Source: Clostridiales bacterium (lineage in GTDB: Bacteria; Bacillota; Clostridia; Peptostreptococcales; Anaerovoracaceae). From it: a stretch of 64,000 nucleotides of DNA. A program made the position numbers and the translations under genes. Below the pieces are notes generated by a model. It did not search any database. It saw only the letters and a list, made by a program, of their open reading frames with translations, and was not told the origin of the DNA. The DNA lies in the NCBI GenBank assembly GCA_015058275.1, contig SVCQ01000004.1, positions 38,242 to 102,241 of the forward strand, written 5' to 3'. This document shows, in pieces, positions 46,053 through 55,837 of this stretch (its first letter is position 1; the number at the start of each line of letters is the position of its first letter).

Positions 46053-47588
46053 TTACTGCTTACCGGCGGATGTGTACTGTCTCGAGAGGAGTATGTCATC
46101 GCCGTATGCGTATATGACTTCTACGGATATGCCCTTGATACCGGTATCCTGCTCGAGGCCGCCGCAAAGCTCAATGAAGCGCTTGTCGTTTGAATCGAGG
46201 TTCTCTTCGAGGACCTGTTTTAATTCGTCGCTTTTGGCGTCGTCTTCAGACATGCCGTCGTTGGTGCTGAGGTCGTATGTGTATACGAGGGTGTTGTCCT
46301 TGACTGCGACCTTGACGGAAGTGCCGTCAGTGGACTGGAGGATCTGCTGGCGTGCAGTCTCGTTGTTCTTGACGAAATCCTCAAGGGTCAGAGTGTATAC
46401 CTCAGGCTTTGGCTCCTCCTCGACAGTCTCCTTGTCTGAAGCCTTTGGACCGGCGTAGTACATGTTGTAAAGTTTGGTGCCGGCAAGACCGAGAACTGCC
46501 AAAAGGGCTATGATCAGCAGAGCTGCCACAAATCCGGATGGTTTGCGACCGGCCTTGGAAGGAGCTTCATCTGAGGCGGCTTCTCTGAGGGCCTTCCTGG
46601 CTGCAGCTGCCTCCTCGGCTTTGCGCTTCTCCTCAGCTCTGGCCTCCTGAGCCAGTCTCTTCTCTTCGTCTCTTGCCTCCTGAACGAGCCTCTTCTCTTC
46701 GGCTTTGGTCTCCTGAGCTCTTCGCTTCGCTTCGGCCTTAGCCTCGATGGCCTGTCGCTTCTCATCGGCGCGTTTTTGCTTTTGGGCTTCGGCCCTGGCT
46801 TTGGCCTCGGCCTTTTCGGCCCTGCGTATCTCGGCACGGCTTGGCTGCTTTGGGGCAGGAGCCGGCTCCGGTGCAGGGGCAGTCTCCTGAACTTCGGGAA
46901 CTTCGTCCTGCAGGATCTGCTCTGGCGCTATGACCGACTGAGACGGAGCACTGACCTGTTGAGGCGCCGGGCTTGCCTTGTGAGCAGGGGTGCCGACCTT
47001 GATGGAGCCGGTACCCGAGGTTACGCATGGGATGCGGTTTTTGACGGCGAATTTGTGAGCCTCAGAACCCGCAGGCGTATGTATCGTGAGCTTGGAGCAT
47101 CCGTGGAACGGGTGCTTGTCAAAGAAGCTCGTGAATTCGGTAACTGACTCAGGAATGGTCACTTTGGTGAGATGGGTGCAGTCACTGAAGGCACCGATGC
47201 CGATAGCGGTGACGCTCTCAGGTATCTCGATGCTCGTAAGAGCGTGGCATTCCCTGAATGTGTAAGGCTCGATCTTTGTAAGACCATACGGAAGCTTGAC
47301 GTTGTGAAGCTCTGTGCAGCCCGCGAATGCGTACTCTCCCAGCTCATTAAGGCTGAACGGGATATATACGCTTATGAGGTGGCTGCAGTTCTCGAAGCAG
47401 TGGTTTTCGATCACCTCAAGCCCATCCGGCAATATGACGGAGCTGAGGGCTTTGTCATCACGAAAAACACCGCTCGCGATACCGGTGATCGGCTCTGCGA
47501 TGACCAGGTCGGAGCTGATGCCTGTGTACTGCATCAGATATCCGTCAGATATCTTTAGGTCTTTTGATCTGCTGAGTTCGTATTTCAT
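46053..47588 (-). CDS. BspA-type leucine-rich-repeat protein with coiled coil and C-terminal membrane anchor
   Basis: 511 residues from ATG 47588, with CAGGAAAG upstream. Residues ~30-175 are LRR_5/BspA repeats (IExxCFENCSHLISVYIP, IEPYTFRECHALTSIEIP, IGIGAFSDCTHLTKVTIP). A Pro/Ala/Gln linker precedes a highly charged Glu/Arg/Ala/Lys coiled coil (~245-335), one membrane helix (~355-378), and an external ~125-residue domain starting YTLTLEDFVKNN. There is no signal peptide, so the LRR and coiled coil should lie in the cytoplasm, which is unusual for BspA-like repeats. Confidence 0.75.
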   Translation of the reverse strand: MKYELSRSKDLKISDGYLMQYTGISSDLVIAEPITGIASGVFRDDKALSSVILPDGLEVIENHCFENCSHLISVYIPFSLNELGEYAFAGCTELHNVKLPYGLTKIEPYTFRECHALTSIEIPESVTAIGIGAFSDCTHLTKVTIPESVTEFTSFFDKHPFHGCSKLTIHTPAGSEAHKFAVKNRIPCVTSGTGSIKVGTPAHKASPAPQQVSAPSQSVIAPEQILQDEVPEVQETAPAPEPAPAPKQPSRAEIRRAEKAEAKARAEAQKQKRADEKRQAIEAKAEAKRRAQETKAEEKRLVQEARDEEKRLAQEARAEEKRKAEEAAAARKALREAASDEAPSKAGRKPSGFVAALLIIALLAVLGLAGTKLYNMYYAGPKASDKETVEEEPKPEVYTLTLEDFVKNNETARQQILQSTDGTSVKVAVKDNTLVYTYDLSTNDGMSEDDAKSDELKQVLEENLDSNDKRFIELCGGLEQDTGIKGISVEVIYAYGDDILLSRQYTSAGKQ

Positions 47589-47623
47589 CTTTGTCTTTCC
47601 TGAAAAATATATAGGCAATTATG

Positions 47624-47652
47624 ATTATACTATTAAGTGCATGAGCATTCAA
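47624..47652 (-). promoter_or_regulatory. Promoter of the LRR protein gene
   Basis: On the minus strand TTGAAT, 17-base spacer, TATAAT. Predicted start ~29 bases before the ATG. Confidence 0.8.
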
Positions 47653-47766
47653 TTTACCATAAAAATTTAAACTTCATTTTAGTTACAATGTCTAGAATGC
47701 AGTTGTAAGATAAAGCAGAAGAACGGATGACCGGCATGATACAGCAGGCCGGAACAGGAGATTACA

Positions 47767-49248
47767 ATGAAATCAGCAGGAAGCATAAAGAAGATACTTG
47801 CGGTCCTCTTTGCGGCAATGATCATGATCTCGATGTGCGCATGCAGCGCAAAAGAGGCAGCGGAAACTGCAGATACGGTAAGCTATCTGACAAAGGAGGA
47901 TATAGACGTCAAAGAGACGATAACAAATGATCAGGACGGTGAGCACGCGATCGAAGTCAGCGGCGAGGAGAAGGAGTATTCGAACGTCGGAGTCACCAAG
48001 ACAGGCGATTCGGACGGCGATGAGGCTGACTTCTACGGAGAGAATTCCGCGGTGTTCACAACGGAGAAGGGGACTCTTACGATAAAGGATTCTCTGATCG
48101 AGACCGACGGCGCTCATGCCAATGCGGTGTTCTCGTACGGAGAGGGGACAACGGTCAATATCTCGGATTCGGTTATCGAGACCAAGGGCAACTGCTCGGG
48201 CGGTCTGATGACAACAGGCGGAGGCACCATGAATGCCCAAAACCTCACCATCAATACTTCCGGCAATTCCTCGGCGGCCATAAGATCCGACAGAGGAGGC
48301 GGAACTGTCACGGTGACAAAGGGTTATTACAAGACAACAGGAACAGGATCACCTGTTATCTACTCGACGGCGGACATTACTGTTAATGATTCGTATCTCG
48401 AATCGACAACATCGGAGGGAGTAGTGGTAGAGGGCAAGAACTCAGTTACACTCAATAACGATACTCTAGTCGCCAACAACAGCAAGCACAACAGCGACAA
48501 GTCGGACAGCTATCACGGCATCATGATCTATCAGTCGATGTCCGGAGATGCAGCAGAAGGCACTTCGTCATTCACAGCAAACGGCAGTACTATAACCAAC
48601 AAGAACGGTGATGTATTCTTCGTCAACAACACGGCGACAAAGATCTCTCTTACTGACACGGAGATCACAAACGAAGATGCTGACGGAGCATTCCTGAGAG
48701 CGGCGGCTGCAGGATGGGGCAATGAGGGCTCCAACGGCGGCAAGGTCGAGCTGACTGCTTCAAAGCAGAAGATAGACGGAAACATCATCGTAGACGATAT
48801 CTCAACTCTCAATCTCTACCTGAAGGACAGCTCATCCCTGAACGGAGCCATCAATTCAGACGGCCAGAAGGGCGATGTATATGTTGAGATCGAGGACGGA
48901 AGCACATGGACTCTCACCGCTGACTCCTATGTATCCGGACTGACTGTCAGCAAGGGCTCGGCTATCGATCTGAACGGACACAAGCTCTATGTCGACGGCA
49001 AGGAGTACACCGAGGGATCGGCTTCAAAGGGTACGGCTTTTGAGATCAAGACTGAGAGCTCCGGCGGCGGGGCACAGGACGGTGCGCCGAGCGGAGCCCC
49101 GGGAGGCTCTTCGGACGGCGCACCATCCGGCAAGCCGGGAGACGGTCAGACACCTCCGGACGGCGGCAAGGGCGGTACACCTCCTAGCGGCGAAAAGCCT
49201 TCGGGAGAGCCACCTGCAAAGCCAAGCGGTGATTCAAACCAGGCATGA
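47767..49248 (+). CDS. Beta-helix-like surface lipoprotein with Gly/Pro-rich tail
   Basis: 493 residues. Lipoprotein signal ending MCAC (Cys ~25). A right-handed parallel beta-helix-like region (~60-395) is rich in Thr/Ser/Asn/Gly, with rungs such as LTIKDSLIET, VNISDSVIET, ITVNDSYLES and VTLNNDTLVA. This is followed by a low-complexity Gly/Pro/Ser/Lys tail (~430-493). Members of this kind are common, uncharacterised exported proteins in Firmicutes; adhesion or polysaccharide contact is a guess. The ribosome site is AGGAG, and a CCGGC/GCCGG hairpin lies in the leader. Confidence 0.75.
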   Translation: MKSAGSIKKILAVLFAAMIMISMCACSAKEAAETADTVSYLTKEDIDVKETITNDQDGEHAIEVSGEEKEYSNVGVTKTGDSDGDEADFYGENSAVFTTEKGTLTIKDSLIETDGAHANAVFSYGEGTTVNISDSVIETKGNCSGGLMTTGGGTMNAQNLTINTSGNSSAAIRSDRGGGTVTVTKGYYKTTGTGSPVIYSTADITVNDSYLESTTSEGVVVEGKNSVTLNNDTLVANNSKHNSDKSDSYHGIMIYQSMSGDAAEGTSSFTANGSTITNKNGDVFFVNNTATKISLTDTEITNEDADGAFLRAAAAGWGNEGSNGGKVELTASKQKIDGNIIVDDISTLNLYLKDSSSLNGAINSDGQKGDVYVEIEDGSTWTLTADSYVSGLTVSKGSAIDLNGHKLYVDGKEYTEGSASKGTAFEIKTESSGGGAQDGAPSGAPGGSSDGAPSGKPGDGQTPPDGGKGGTPPSGEKPSGEPPAKPSGDSNQA

Positions 49249-49272
49249 AATGCTAAAAGACAATAATAAAAC

Positions 49273-49302
49273 ACTCCGGCGATACGTGTCGCCGGAGTTT
49301 TT
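49273..49302 (+). terminator. Intrinsic terminator
   Basis: ACTCCGGCGA, loop TACGTG, TCGCCGGAGT, then T-tract. It lies between converging genes. Confidence 0.9.
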
Positions 49303-49325
49303 AAAATGTCATTCTGACAAGTATA

Positions 49326-50636
49326 TTATTTTGCGATGTAGCGCGACTCGATGTAGTATCTCTTTTCGTTGGCTTCTCCCATGGAGAATGTCTTACGTGG
49401 GAGAGCTCCGTCGGCTGCAACAGCAGGGAAGAGCATGAACTTGTCCATTGGAGGAAGCATGAATCCTGCGTTGCCCTCTCTTGTGGAGAGCTTTTCGACT
49501 GCGGCTGTGCCGTGGATGTAGTCTATATCGCAGTCGCCGTCCTCCTTGACCATGATGTCAAGGACGTGCTGGAGAGCGCCTACCTCGAGTTTGTTGGACG
49601 GAGCCTCGATAACGATCTTGCCTCTGCCCTCAGCTGTGATATAAGGGATCTCGAATGCGCCATCAGGTACGGCTGCACCGGCATCTGCCTTGTAAGCCTT
49701 GCCGTTGACCTCGTCAAGCAGCTTGACAACCTTGTCTACGAGCTCAGTGCCGGACTGACCCTTTTTGGCGAAAATGACTCTGTGGATAGGCTCGAATACG
49801 ATGCCTGCATCGTGGATGTTTTCGATCTCGCAGAGTGCGTATCTTGCCGGATGACCCTCGATCTCCTCAGGGGAGAGGGTCTTTTTGATGTTCTCCCATG
49901 CGGTCTTGGCTGTAGCCAGCGAATGGTTGCCGTCTCCCATAGCCTGGAAGATAACATTGCCCGCGCCGTACTTGGCCTCGGCCTTGTCGAAGAGCTTTGA
50001 GAGAGCTTCCTTGGCACCGTCCAGATCCTTCTCCTTGATGAAGGAGCCTGTGATGTGGCCGCCGTCCATCATGAGGTCGGTGTCATAGATGACTTCCTGA
50101 GGTTTGTCTGCGAGAGGCTCGATGACTGTCTTGTCAGGGTCGTCGATGAGAATGATGATGTGAGGCATTTCGATAGGGGCGTCTCCTCTGATCCTCAGGC
50201 GAGGCGGTATACGCTCTACTACAGTGCCCTCAGTGGCTCTTGTAAGGGAAGTGGAGCCCTTGCTGAAGTCGTAGGCTTCGAGGTCTGTAGCGATCACGAG
50301 TCCCAGACGTGTGCGGCCCTCTGCGGTCCTCTTGATGAGCATGCAGCCCGGCTCCATCTTGCGGAGAGTACCGTCAGCGAGGTACTTGTCCATTGTGGCT
50401 CTGACGTTTTTGATGCGCTCAGCCTCATCCGGTCCGTCGAGGTAGAGCTCAGGAAGCATGAGTCTCAGAGTCGACGGCGCATCGCCTACGATCTCCTCGA
50501 CCTTGTCCCAGTACTCAGGCTCAGAGGTGAACTGGTCGCATGCGACTACAGCCCACTTATAATAGTCTGTGCCTTCCTTTGGAAGCATGATCTCCGGAAT
50601 ATGGAGACCGAATTTTCCCCAATCGTATGTAGACAT
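49326..50636 (-). CDS. DUF1015 family protein
   Basis: 436 residues, soluble. It matches the DUF1015 layout by its YYKWAVVACDQFTSEPEYW start and the MGDGNHSLATAK motif (~230), which in this family resembles a nucleotide- or metal-binding site. Biochemical role unknown; homologues occur near amino acid metabolism genes. CGGAGG ribosome site. Divergent from the aminotransferase gene across a 217-base interval with a strong inverted repeat. Confidence 0.82.
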   Translation of the reverse strand: MSTYDWGKFGLHIPEIMLPKEGTDYYKWAVVACDQFTSEPEYWDKVEEIVGDAPSTLRLMLPELYLDGPDEAERIKNVRATMDKYLADGTLRKMEPGCMLIKRTAEGRTRLGLVIATDLEAYDFSKGSTSLTRATEGTVVERIPPRLRIRGDAPIEMPHIIILIDDPDKTVIEPLADKPQEVIYDTDLMMDGGHITGSFIKEKDLDGAKEALSKLFDKAEAKYGAGNVIFQAMGDGNHSLATAKTAWENIKKTLSPEEIEGHPARYALCEIENIHDAGIVFEPIHRVIFAKKGQSGTELVDKVVKLLDEVNGKAYKADAGAAVPDGAFEIPYITAEGRGKIVIEAPSNKLEVGALQHVLDIMVKEDGDCDIDYIHGTAAVEKLSTREGNAGFMLPPMDKFMLFPAVAADGALPRKTFSMGEANEKRYYIESRYIAK

Positions 50637-50679
50637 TGAATTTCCTCCGTAAATCAGGTGTTAAACTCATTGGTAACTG

Positions 50680-50709
50680 CCTTTTAGTCTTGTACTAAAA
50701 GGATACAAT
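50680..50709. promoter_or_regulatory. Inverted-repeat operator candidate overlapping a -10 box
   Basis: CCTTTTAGT, CTTGT, ACTAAAAGG: perfect 9-bp arms. TACAAT follows at 50704-50709, so a protein bound here would cover the -35 region of a promoter for the aminotransferase. A second TACAAT is at 50761. Confidence 0.5.
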
Positions 50710-50853
50710 CGCTGTGTTAATTATCGGACAAAAACGGCTTCATTGCAAGGCTGAATGTGTTACAATTATTAAAGCAGAGGGTATATCAGCCCGACTAGAT
50801 ACAACTTATTTATCCAAGTTTTAATATTCTTTTTTACTTCAGGAGGTAAAAGA

Positions 50854-52041
50854 ATGATATCTAAAAGCATGCAGCCTTTCCTTGAAGGCAGCTCGGCAAT
50901 CAGAGCTATGTTTGAGGAAGGCAAGAGAATGGCCAAGGAGCGCGGAGCAGAGAATGTCTACGACTATAGTGTCGGTAACCCGTCACCTCATCCGCCGGTT
51001 GAGGTTTATAAGGCTCTGGACTATATCAATACGAAAGCAGACCCTCATATGGTCTACTCGTATCCGTCCAATGCCGGTTACGAAACCACACGTCAGGCGG
51101 TCGCGGACAATCTCAACGAGAGATTCGGTGATTACTTCGACATGTCGGGCATCATCATGACAGCTGGTGCAGGCTACGCTATCAACATCATCATGAAGTG
51201 CATCCTCGATCCGGGTGACAAGGTCGTGGCTTTTGCTCCATACTTTGTGGAGTACGCTAACTGGGCAAGGAACTTCTTTGCAGACACACTGGTAGTACCG
51301 CCGAACTACAAAGGCGGATTCGAGCCTGACGCAAAGAAGCTCAAAGAGATCCTTGAACCGGATGTCAAGGCTGTAATAATCAACAATCCTAACAATCCGA
51401 CCGGAGCTATCTATTCGAGAGAATCCCTTGAGGCAGTTGCAGAAGTCCTCAGAGAAGCCGAAAAGGAATTCGGACATCCGATCTATATCATTTCCGACGA
51501 ACCATACAGAGAACTCGTATACGTAGACAAGAAGGTAGAATTCCTGCCTGAGATTTACGCTGACACGATCATCGCTTATTCGTGGTCAAAGTCCCTGTCG
51601 ATGCCGGGTGTACGTATCGGATACGCTGCTGTTCCTAAGTGCGCTGACGGAGCAGAGGAGCTCGCTCATGCTCTTGTGATCGCTCAGAGAGTACTCGGAG
51701 CCAACAACGCTTCGACTATCGCAGAGCTCATCGTCGAGAGATCTCTTCACTCAACGATCGACCTCAGTTTCTACTACAGAAATGCAAAGGATCTCTACAG
51801 GATCGTTACAGAGGCCGGCTTTGAGGCCATCGTACCTCAGGGTGCTTTCTATCTCTGGTTCAAGTCGCCTGTTGAGAACGAGCTCGAGTTCGTAGAGGCG
51901 GCCAAGGAGGAGGGTATCCTCATCGTTCCGGGCAGATCCTTCGCAAGCCCTGGATGGGTAAGAGCTTCGTTCTGCGGATCCCACAAGATGATTCTCAGAT
52001 CCGAAGAGGCCTTCAAGAGACTCGGAGCCAAATACAAGTAA
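50854..52041 (+). CDS. PLP-dependent aminotransferase, class I/II
   Basis: 395 residues of fold type I. NPNNPTGAIYSRESL (~180), the PLP-site AYSWSKSLSMPGVRIGY with Lys ~245, and a C-terminal GWVRASFCGS Arg motif. Probably an aspartate/alanine/aromatic-type aminotransferase; it could link aspartate to oxaloacetate, but that is inference. AGGAGG ribosome site. Confidence 0.88.
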   Translation: MISKSMQPFLEGSSAIRAMFEEGKRMAKERGAENVYDYSVGNPSPHPPVEVYKALDYINTKADPHMVYSYPSNAGYETTRQAVADNLNERFGDYFDMSGIIMTAGAGYAINIIMKCILDPGDKVVAFAPYFVEYANWARNFFADTLVVPPNYKGGFEPDAKKLKEILEPDVKAVIINNPNNPTGAIYSRESLEAVAEVLREAEKEFGHPIYIISDEPYRELVYVDKKVEFLPEIYADTIIAYSWSKSLSMPGVRIGYAAVPKCADGAEELAHALVIAQRVLGANNASTIAELIVERSLHSTIDLSFYYRNAKDLYRIVTEAGFEAIVPQGAFYLWFKSPVENELEFVEAAKEEGILIVPGRSFASPGWVRASFCGSHKMILRSEEAFKRLGAKYK

Positions 52042-52066
52042 AGGACCGAATCAATAATGGCTTTAA

Positions 52067-52110
52067 AAAATGTACATGGAGCGGCTGGCTTGCCGTTCCA
52101 TGTACATTTT
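52067..52110. terminator. Bidirectional intrinsic terminator
   Basis: AAAATGTACATGGA and TCCATGTACATTTT pair over 14 bp, with an inner CGGC/GCCG hairpin. It lies between the aminotransferase gene and the end of buk. Confidence 0.88.
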
Positions 52111-52142
52111 GTATTTGATATGGATATGCTGTTTGGGATGCT

Positions 52143-53291
52143 CTACTTGCGGGCAGGGGCAGTGTATGGCTCCACTCCCGGATAGATGCGGATCCTGTCC
52201 TTGGCTGTCGCTGCGATCTCTCCGAAGTCCTGGAGAGCCTCTTCGCCCTTGAGGACTCTGAGACAACCGGCTGCGAGAGCCTCCATCTCGTATTCGCCTG
52301 CCATGACTTCAACAGGGCAGATGAACTCGACGTGCTCCTTGATGTAATCAGAAACATACTTGGAGTAAGAGATACCTCCTGTGAGGATGATCCTGTCGAC
52401 CTTGCCGCATACGGTGGCTGCGAGCTTGGCGATGTCCTTGGCTACGTTGAGCGCCATGGCCTCGTATACGATGGCAGCATAGCCGTCGCCGCCTTCGATC
52501 ATCTTTTCGATCTCGATGGCGTCAGCTGTGCCGAGATGAGCGATGAGTCCGCCCTTGCCGTGGAAGAGCTTCATAGCCTCTTTGTAGCTGTACTTGCCGC
52601 TGTAGCAGAGGTCTACGAGGCCCTTGGCTCCGACTCCGCCGCCTCTCTCAGGCGTGAAGTTGCCCTCATCATCGTTGACGCTGTCGATGTTGACGCCGTC
52701 CTTGTACAGACGGATAGCGCTTCCGCCGCCAAGATGCGCAACTATGAATGTGCACTCTTCGAACTTCTTACCGAGCTTCTCCTCAGCGCACTTGATGGCC
52801 ATGGCTCTTGTGTTGAGTGTGTGGCCGACTGTGAAGTGAGGCAGCTCAGGGACTCCGCTGACCCTGCAGAGAGGGATCTTCTCATCGGTGCCGATAGCGT
52901 CATAGATGCATACCGGGATGCCTTTGTCCTTGTGGAGGTCGTAGGCGATCATGCTGCCGATGAGCGAAGGGTGCTTGGCCATGTCTTCAGGCCTTGTGAG
53001 ATAGTCGATCATTGCCTGGTCGATGCCGATGGCGCCGTGAGGGCAGGCGATTATATTGCCGCCTCTGGATACGGCTGCTGTCAGCGAATCTACCGGAATG
53101 CCGTTCTTTTCGAGGGACTCAAAGATCTTGTCCTTCCTGAAATCGAACTGCTCGACCACATCGCCGAAAGGAGCGAGCTCCTCGGTGGTATGGCGCAGAG
53201 TTTCGTTGAATACTTCCTTGTCGTCGTCATATACCGCGATCTTGCTTGAAGTGGATCCGAGATTCATGACGAGTATCCTGTGTGTTCCCAT
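52143..53291 (-). CDS. buk: Butyrate kinase
   Basis: 382 residues of the acetate/butyrate kinase (ASKHA) family. Starts ILVMNLGSTSSKIAVYDD, has HTLNTRAMAIKCAEE, VAHLGGGSAI and RIILTGGISYSKY, the butyrate-kinase rather than acetate-kinase pattern. It makes ATP from butyryl phosphate (or branched acyl phosphates) at the end of fermentation. No ptb gene is adjacent. AGGAGG site before ATG. Confidence 0.93.
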   Translation of the reverse strand: MGTHRILVMNLGSTSSKIAVYDDDKEVFNETLRHTTEELAPFGDVVEQFDFRKDKIFESLEKNGIPVDSLTAAVSRGGNIIACPHGAIGIDQAMIDYLTRPEDMAKHPSLIGSMIAYDLHKDKGIPVCIYDAIGTDEKIPLCRVSGVPELPHFTVGHTLNTRAMAIKCAEEKLGKKFEECTFIVAHLGGGSAIRLYKDGVNIDSVNDDEGNFTPERGGGVGAKGLVDLCYSGKYSYKEAMKLFHGKGGLIAHLGTADAIEIEKMIEGGDGYAAIVYEAMALNVAKDIAKLAATVCGKVDRIILTGGISYSKYVSDYIKEHVEFICPVEVMAGEYEMEALAAGCLRVLKGEEALQDFGEIAATAKDRIRIYPGVEPYTAPARK

Positions 53292-53356
53292 GGTTCCTCC
53301 TGGTTGTTGTATCTTTTGAATTGCCTTACAATCAGTAATTGTATCATACGGAACAC

Positions 53357-53392
53357 TAAAAAAGTGTCCCGCTTGTGAAAAAGGGGGACACT
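53357..53392 (-). terminator. Intrinsic terminator of the permease gene
   Basis: AGTGTCCC and GGGACACT form the stem. On the minus strand TTTTTT follows. Confidence 0.85.
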
Positions 53393-53410
53393 CTGTAAAT
53401 GCTGCTTTGA

Positions 53411-54742
53411 TTACCTGTCAGAGGAAAAGCTCTTGAGTACATCCGAATCCGGATCATAGTCCTCGTACTCGTTGGTGAGTTTGAACTTGTCGAGCAGGTA
53501 CATGATGAGTCCGAGGAGCATGCCTACGACAGCCGCGAGGCTCATGCCCTTGAGCTGTACCTGACCGAGGTTGATCGCGATGCCGGAGAGTCCGACGACG
53601 AATACCACGGATGTCATGGCGAGGTTGCGTGCCTTGGAGTAATCGATCTTTGAGTCTACCATCAGGCGGATGCCGGATGCGCCTATCATGCCGTAGAGCA
53701 GGAAGCTGACGCCGCCCATTACAGGGCCCGGGATGGTCTGGATAAGCGCGGATGCCTTGCCGATGAATGACAGGCAGATCGAGAAGGCTGCGGCGCCTCC
53801 GATGACCCATACGCTGTAGACCTTGGTGATGGCCATTACGCCGATGTTCTCACCGTATGTGGTGGTAGGACAGGATCCGCAGAAGCCCGAGAGGGCTGTC
53901 GAGAATCCGTCAGCGAACATCGATCTGTGGAGGCCCGGATCCTTGAGGAGATCCTTGCCTACGACCTCGGATGTGACCACCTGGTGTCCGATGTGCTCGG
54001 AGACTACTACCAGGGTGGCCGGTATGATTATGAGTATGGCCTGCATGCTGAACTTCGGTGTCTGGAATGCCGGAAGCTCGAATAAACTGGCTGTGCCTAC
54101 GGATGAGAAGTCCACCATACCGAAGAGAAGTGCGACCACATAGCCTGCGATTATCGCGATCAGGATGGCGATGGCGCTTGCAAATCCTCTGTAGAGAACT
54201 CCGCCGAACACTGCGAGCAGGAGTGTTACGAGGAATACGATCACGACCTTGGGATCAAGATCTGCGGCCATGGCGCCGGTATCGTCGAGTATGCCGGCTG
54301 TCTGGGCTGCGTTGCCTGCGAGCTCAAGTCCGATGAGCGCTACTACAGGGCCCATGGCAGCAGGCGGCAGTATGGCGTCTATCCAGCGCGTGCCTACGAA
54401 CTTGATCAGCACCGCGACGAGGCACATCAGAAGTCCCGTCACCACGAAGCCGCCGAGGGCATATCTGTATCCGAGTCCCGGCTGAGAGATGACTATCAGC
54501 GCAGGGGAGATGAATGCGAATGACGAACCGAGGTAGGCAGGGGCTTTGCCCTGGGTGCAGATGATGAAGATAAAAGTACCGATGCCGTTCATGAGAAGGG
54601 CGATGGATGGGTTGATACCCAGGATGTAAGGTACGAGCACGGATGCGCTGAACATAGCGAATGTGTGCTGGATCGAGAGAGGGATCCCCTTTCCGAGAGG
54701 GACTCTCTCATTGATCTGAATGATCTGTCTCGTCTTTGCCAT
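53411..54742 (-). CDS. Uracil/xanthine permease (NCS2 family)
   Basis: 443 residues, about 14 membrane segments. It begins with the family phrase KGIPLSIQHTFAMFSASVLVP, and carries SEHIGHQVVTSEV and GFCGSCPTTTYGENIGVMAITKVYS, which contain the NCS2 substrate and QNxG-like motif (here GENIG, as in UraA). This favours a uracil transporter. Single gene with its own terminator, divergent from the EamA gene. Confidence 0.92.
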   Translation of the reverse strand: MAKTRQIIQINERVPLGKGIPLSIQHTFAMFSASVLVPYILGINPSIALLMNGIGTFIFIICTQGKAPAYLGSSFAFISPALIVISQPGLGYRYALGGFVVTGLLMCLVAVLIKFVGTRWIDAILPPAAMGPVVALIGLELAGNAAQTAGILDDTGAMAADLDPKVVIVFLVTLLLAVFGGVLYRGFASAIAILIAIIAGYVVALLFGMVDFSSVGTASLFELPAFQTPKFSMQAILIIIPATLVVVSEHIGHQVVTSEVVGKDLLKDPGLHRSMFADGFSTALSGFCGSCPTTTYGENIGVMAITKVYSVWVIGGAAAFSICLSFIGKASALIQTIPGPVMGGVSFLLYGMIGASGIRLMVDSKIDYSKARNLAMTSVVFVVGLSGIAINLGQVQLKGMSLAAVVGMLLGLIMYLLDKFKLTNEYEDYDPDSDVLKSFSSDR

Positions 54743-54886
54743 AAAAACTCTCTTTCAATGTAAGACATGAACATATATAATTACCGGCAGTATTGTATCA
54801 GCAGTGTTCATGCAAACACAATAGGAATGACACAATATATTGTACAAAAAAAGATATAAAGACCGGGAAGGACACAAAATAGGGGA

Positions 54887-55783
54887 ATGGGATCAGGCAG
54901 CAAGCAGGAAAGAACAGCAAGAGCGCAGCTCATATTCACGATGCTGCTCTTCGGCACGATAGGTACTCTTTCGAGGTACATAGCGATGCCGTCGAGCCTC
55001 ATATGCTTCGGCAGGGCTTTCTTTGGCGTACTCACCATAATCGCGTATCTCGCGGTCAGGGGAGTCAGACCCGACAGGGAGGCCATACGCCGCAATATCG
55101 GATGGCTGACGATGAGCTCCGTGTTTATGTGCTTCAACTGGATATGCCAGTTCGAGGCCTTCAAGTATACCACGATCGCGACCAGTACCCTTTGCTACTA
55201 CACGCAGCCGATATTCTATATCCTGATAGGATCGGTCGTCCTCAAAGAGAAGCTCTCCGCCCGCAAGCTTGCCTGCGTATTTGCTGCATTCTGCGGCATG
55301 ATACTCGTATCCGGAGTGCTGCAGACGGGCTTTCATCTGTCGGAACTTAAAGGCGCGCTCTTTGGCATTACAGGAGGATTCTTCTATGCCATGGTCGTGC
55401 TTATCAACAAGTACATAAAGGATATATCCCCGGTCAACACTACCATAGTCCAGCTGGCACTGGTATCGATCATAATGCTGCCTTATTCGGGACTGACAGG
55501 AGCCTTTTCGGAGGTGAGCGTGACGGCTGTCGGCATCATATGCCTTCTCGTACTCGGGGCCCTTCACACGGGCATCGGCTACATCATATACTTCGATGCA
55601 GTCAACAAGCTGCCTGCGCAGACAGTGGGCATACTCAGCTACATAGACCCGGTCGAGGCGGTGCTTTTGTCAGCGTTCCTGCTGCATGAACCTGTCACGG
55701 TCTACACTGTCGCGGGCGCCGTGCTGATACTCGGAGCGACTGCTGTGAGCGAGCTCGGCGGGTCAGGGGACCAGGCAGCTTAG
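54887..55783 (+). CDS. EamA/DMT family transporter
   Basis: 298 residues, ten membrane helices in two EamA repeats (GTIGTLSRYIAM..., then FALL-type second half ending ALHTGIGYIIYFDAVNKLPAQTVGILSYIDPVEAVLLS). Drug/metabolite transporter superfamily; substrate unknown, often amino acids or metabolites. Ends 54 bases before selD. Confidence 0.88.
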   Translation: MGSGSKQERTARAQLIFTMLLFGTIGTLSRYIAMPSSLICFGRAFFGVLTIIAYLAVRGVRPDREAIRRNIGWLTMSSVFMCFNWICQFEAFKYTTIATSTLCYYTQPIFYILIGSVVLKEKLSARKLACVFAAFCGMILVSGVLQTGFHLSELKGALFGITGGFFYAMVVLINKYIKDISPVNTTIVQLALVSIIMLPYSGLTGAFSEVSVTAVGIICLLVLGALHTGIGYIIYFDAVNKLPAQTVGILSYIDPVEAVLLSAFLLHEPVTVYTVAGAVLILGATAVSELGGSGDQAA

Positions 55784-55837
55784 GATTTATAGAAAAAAAG
55801 ATTATTACATAAGACCTTCAGGTGATAATATACAGAT

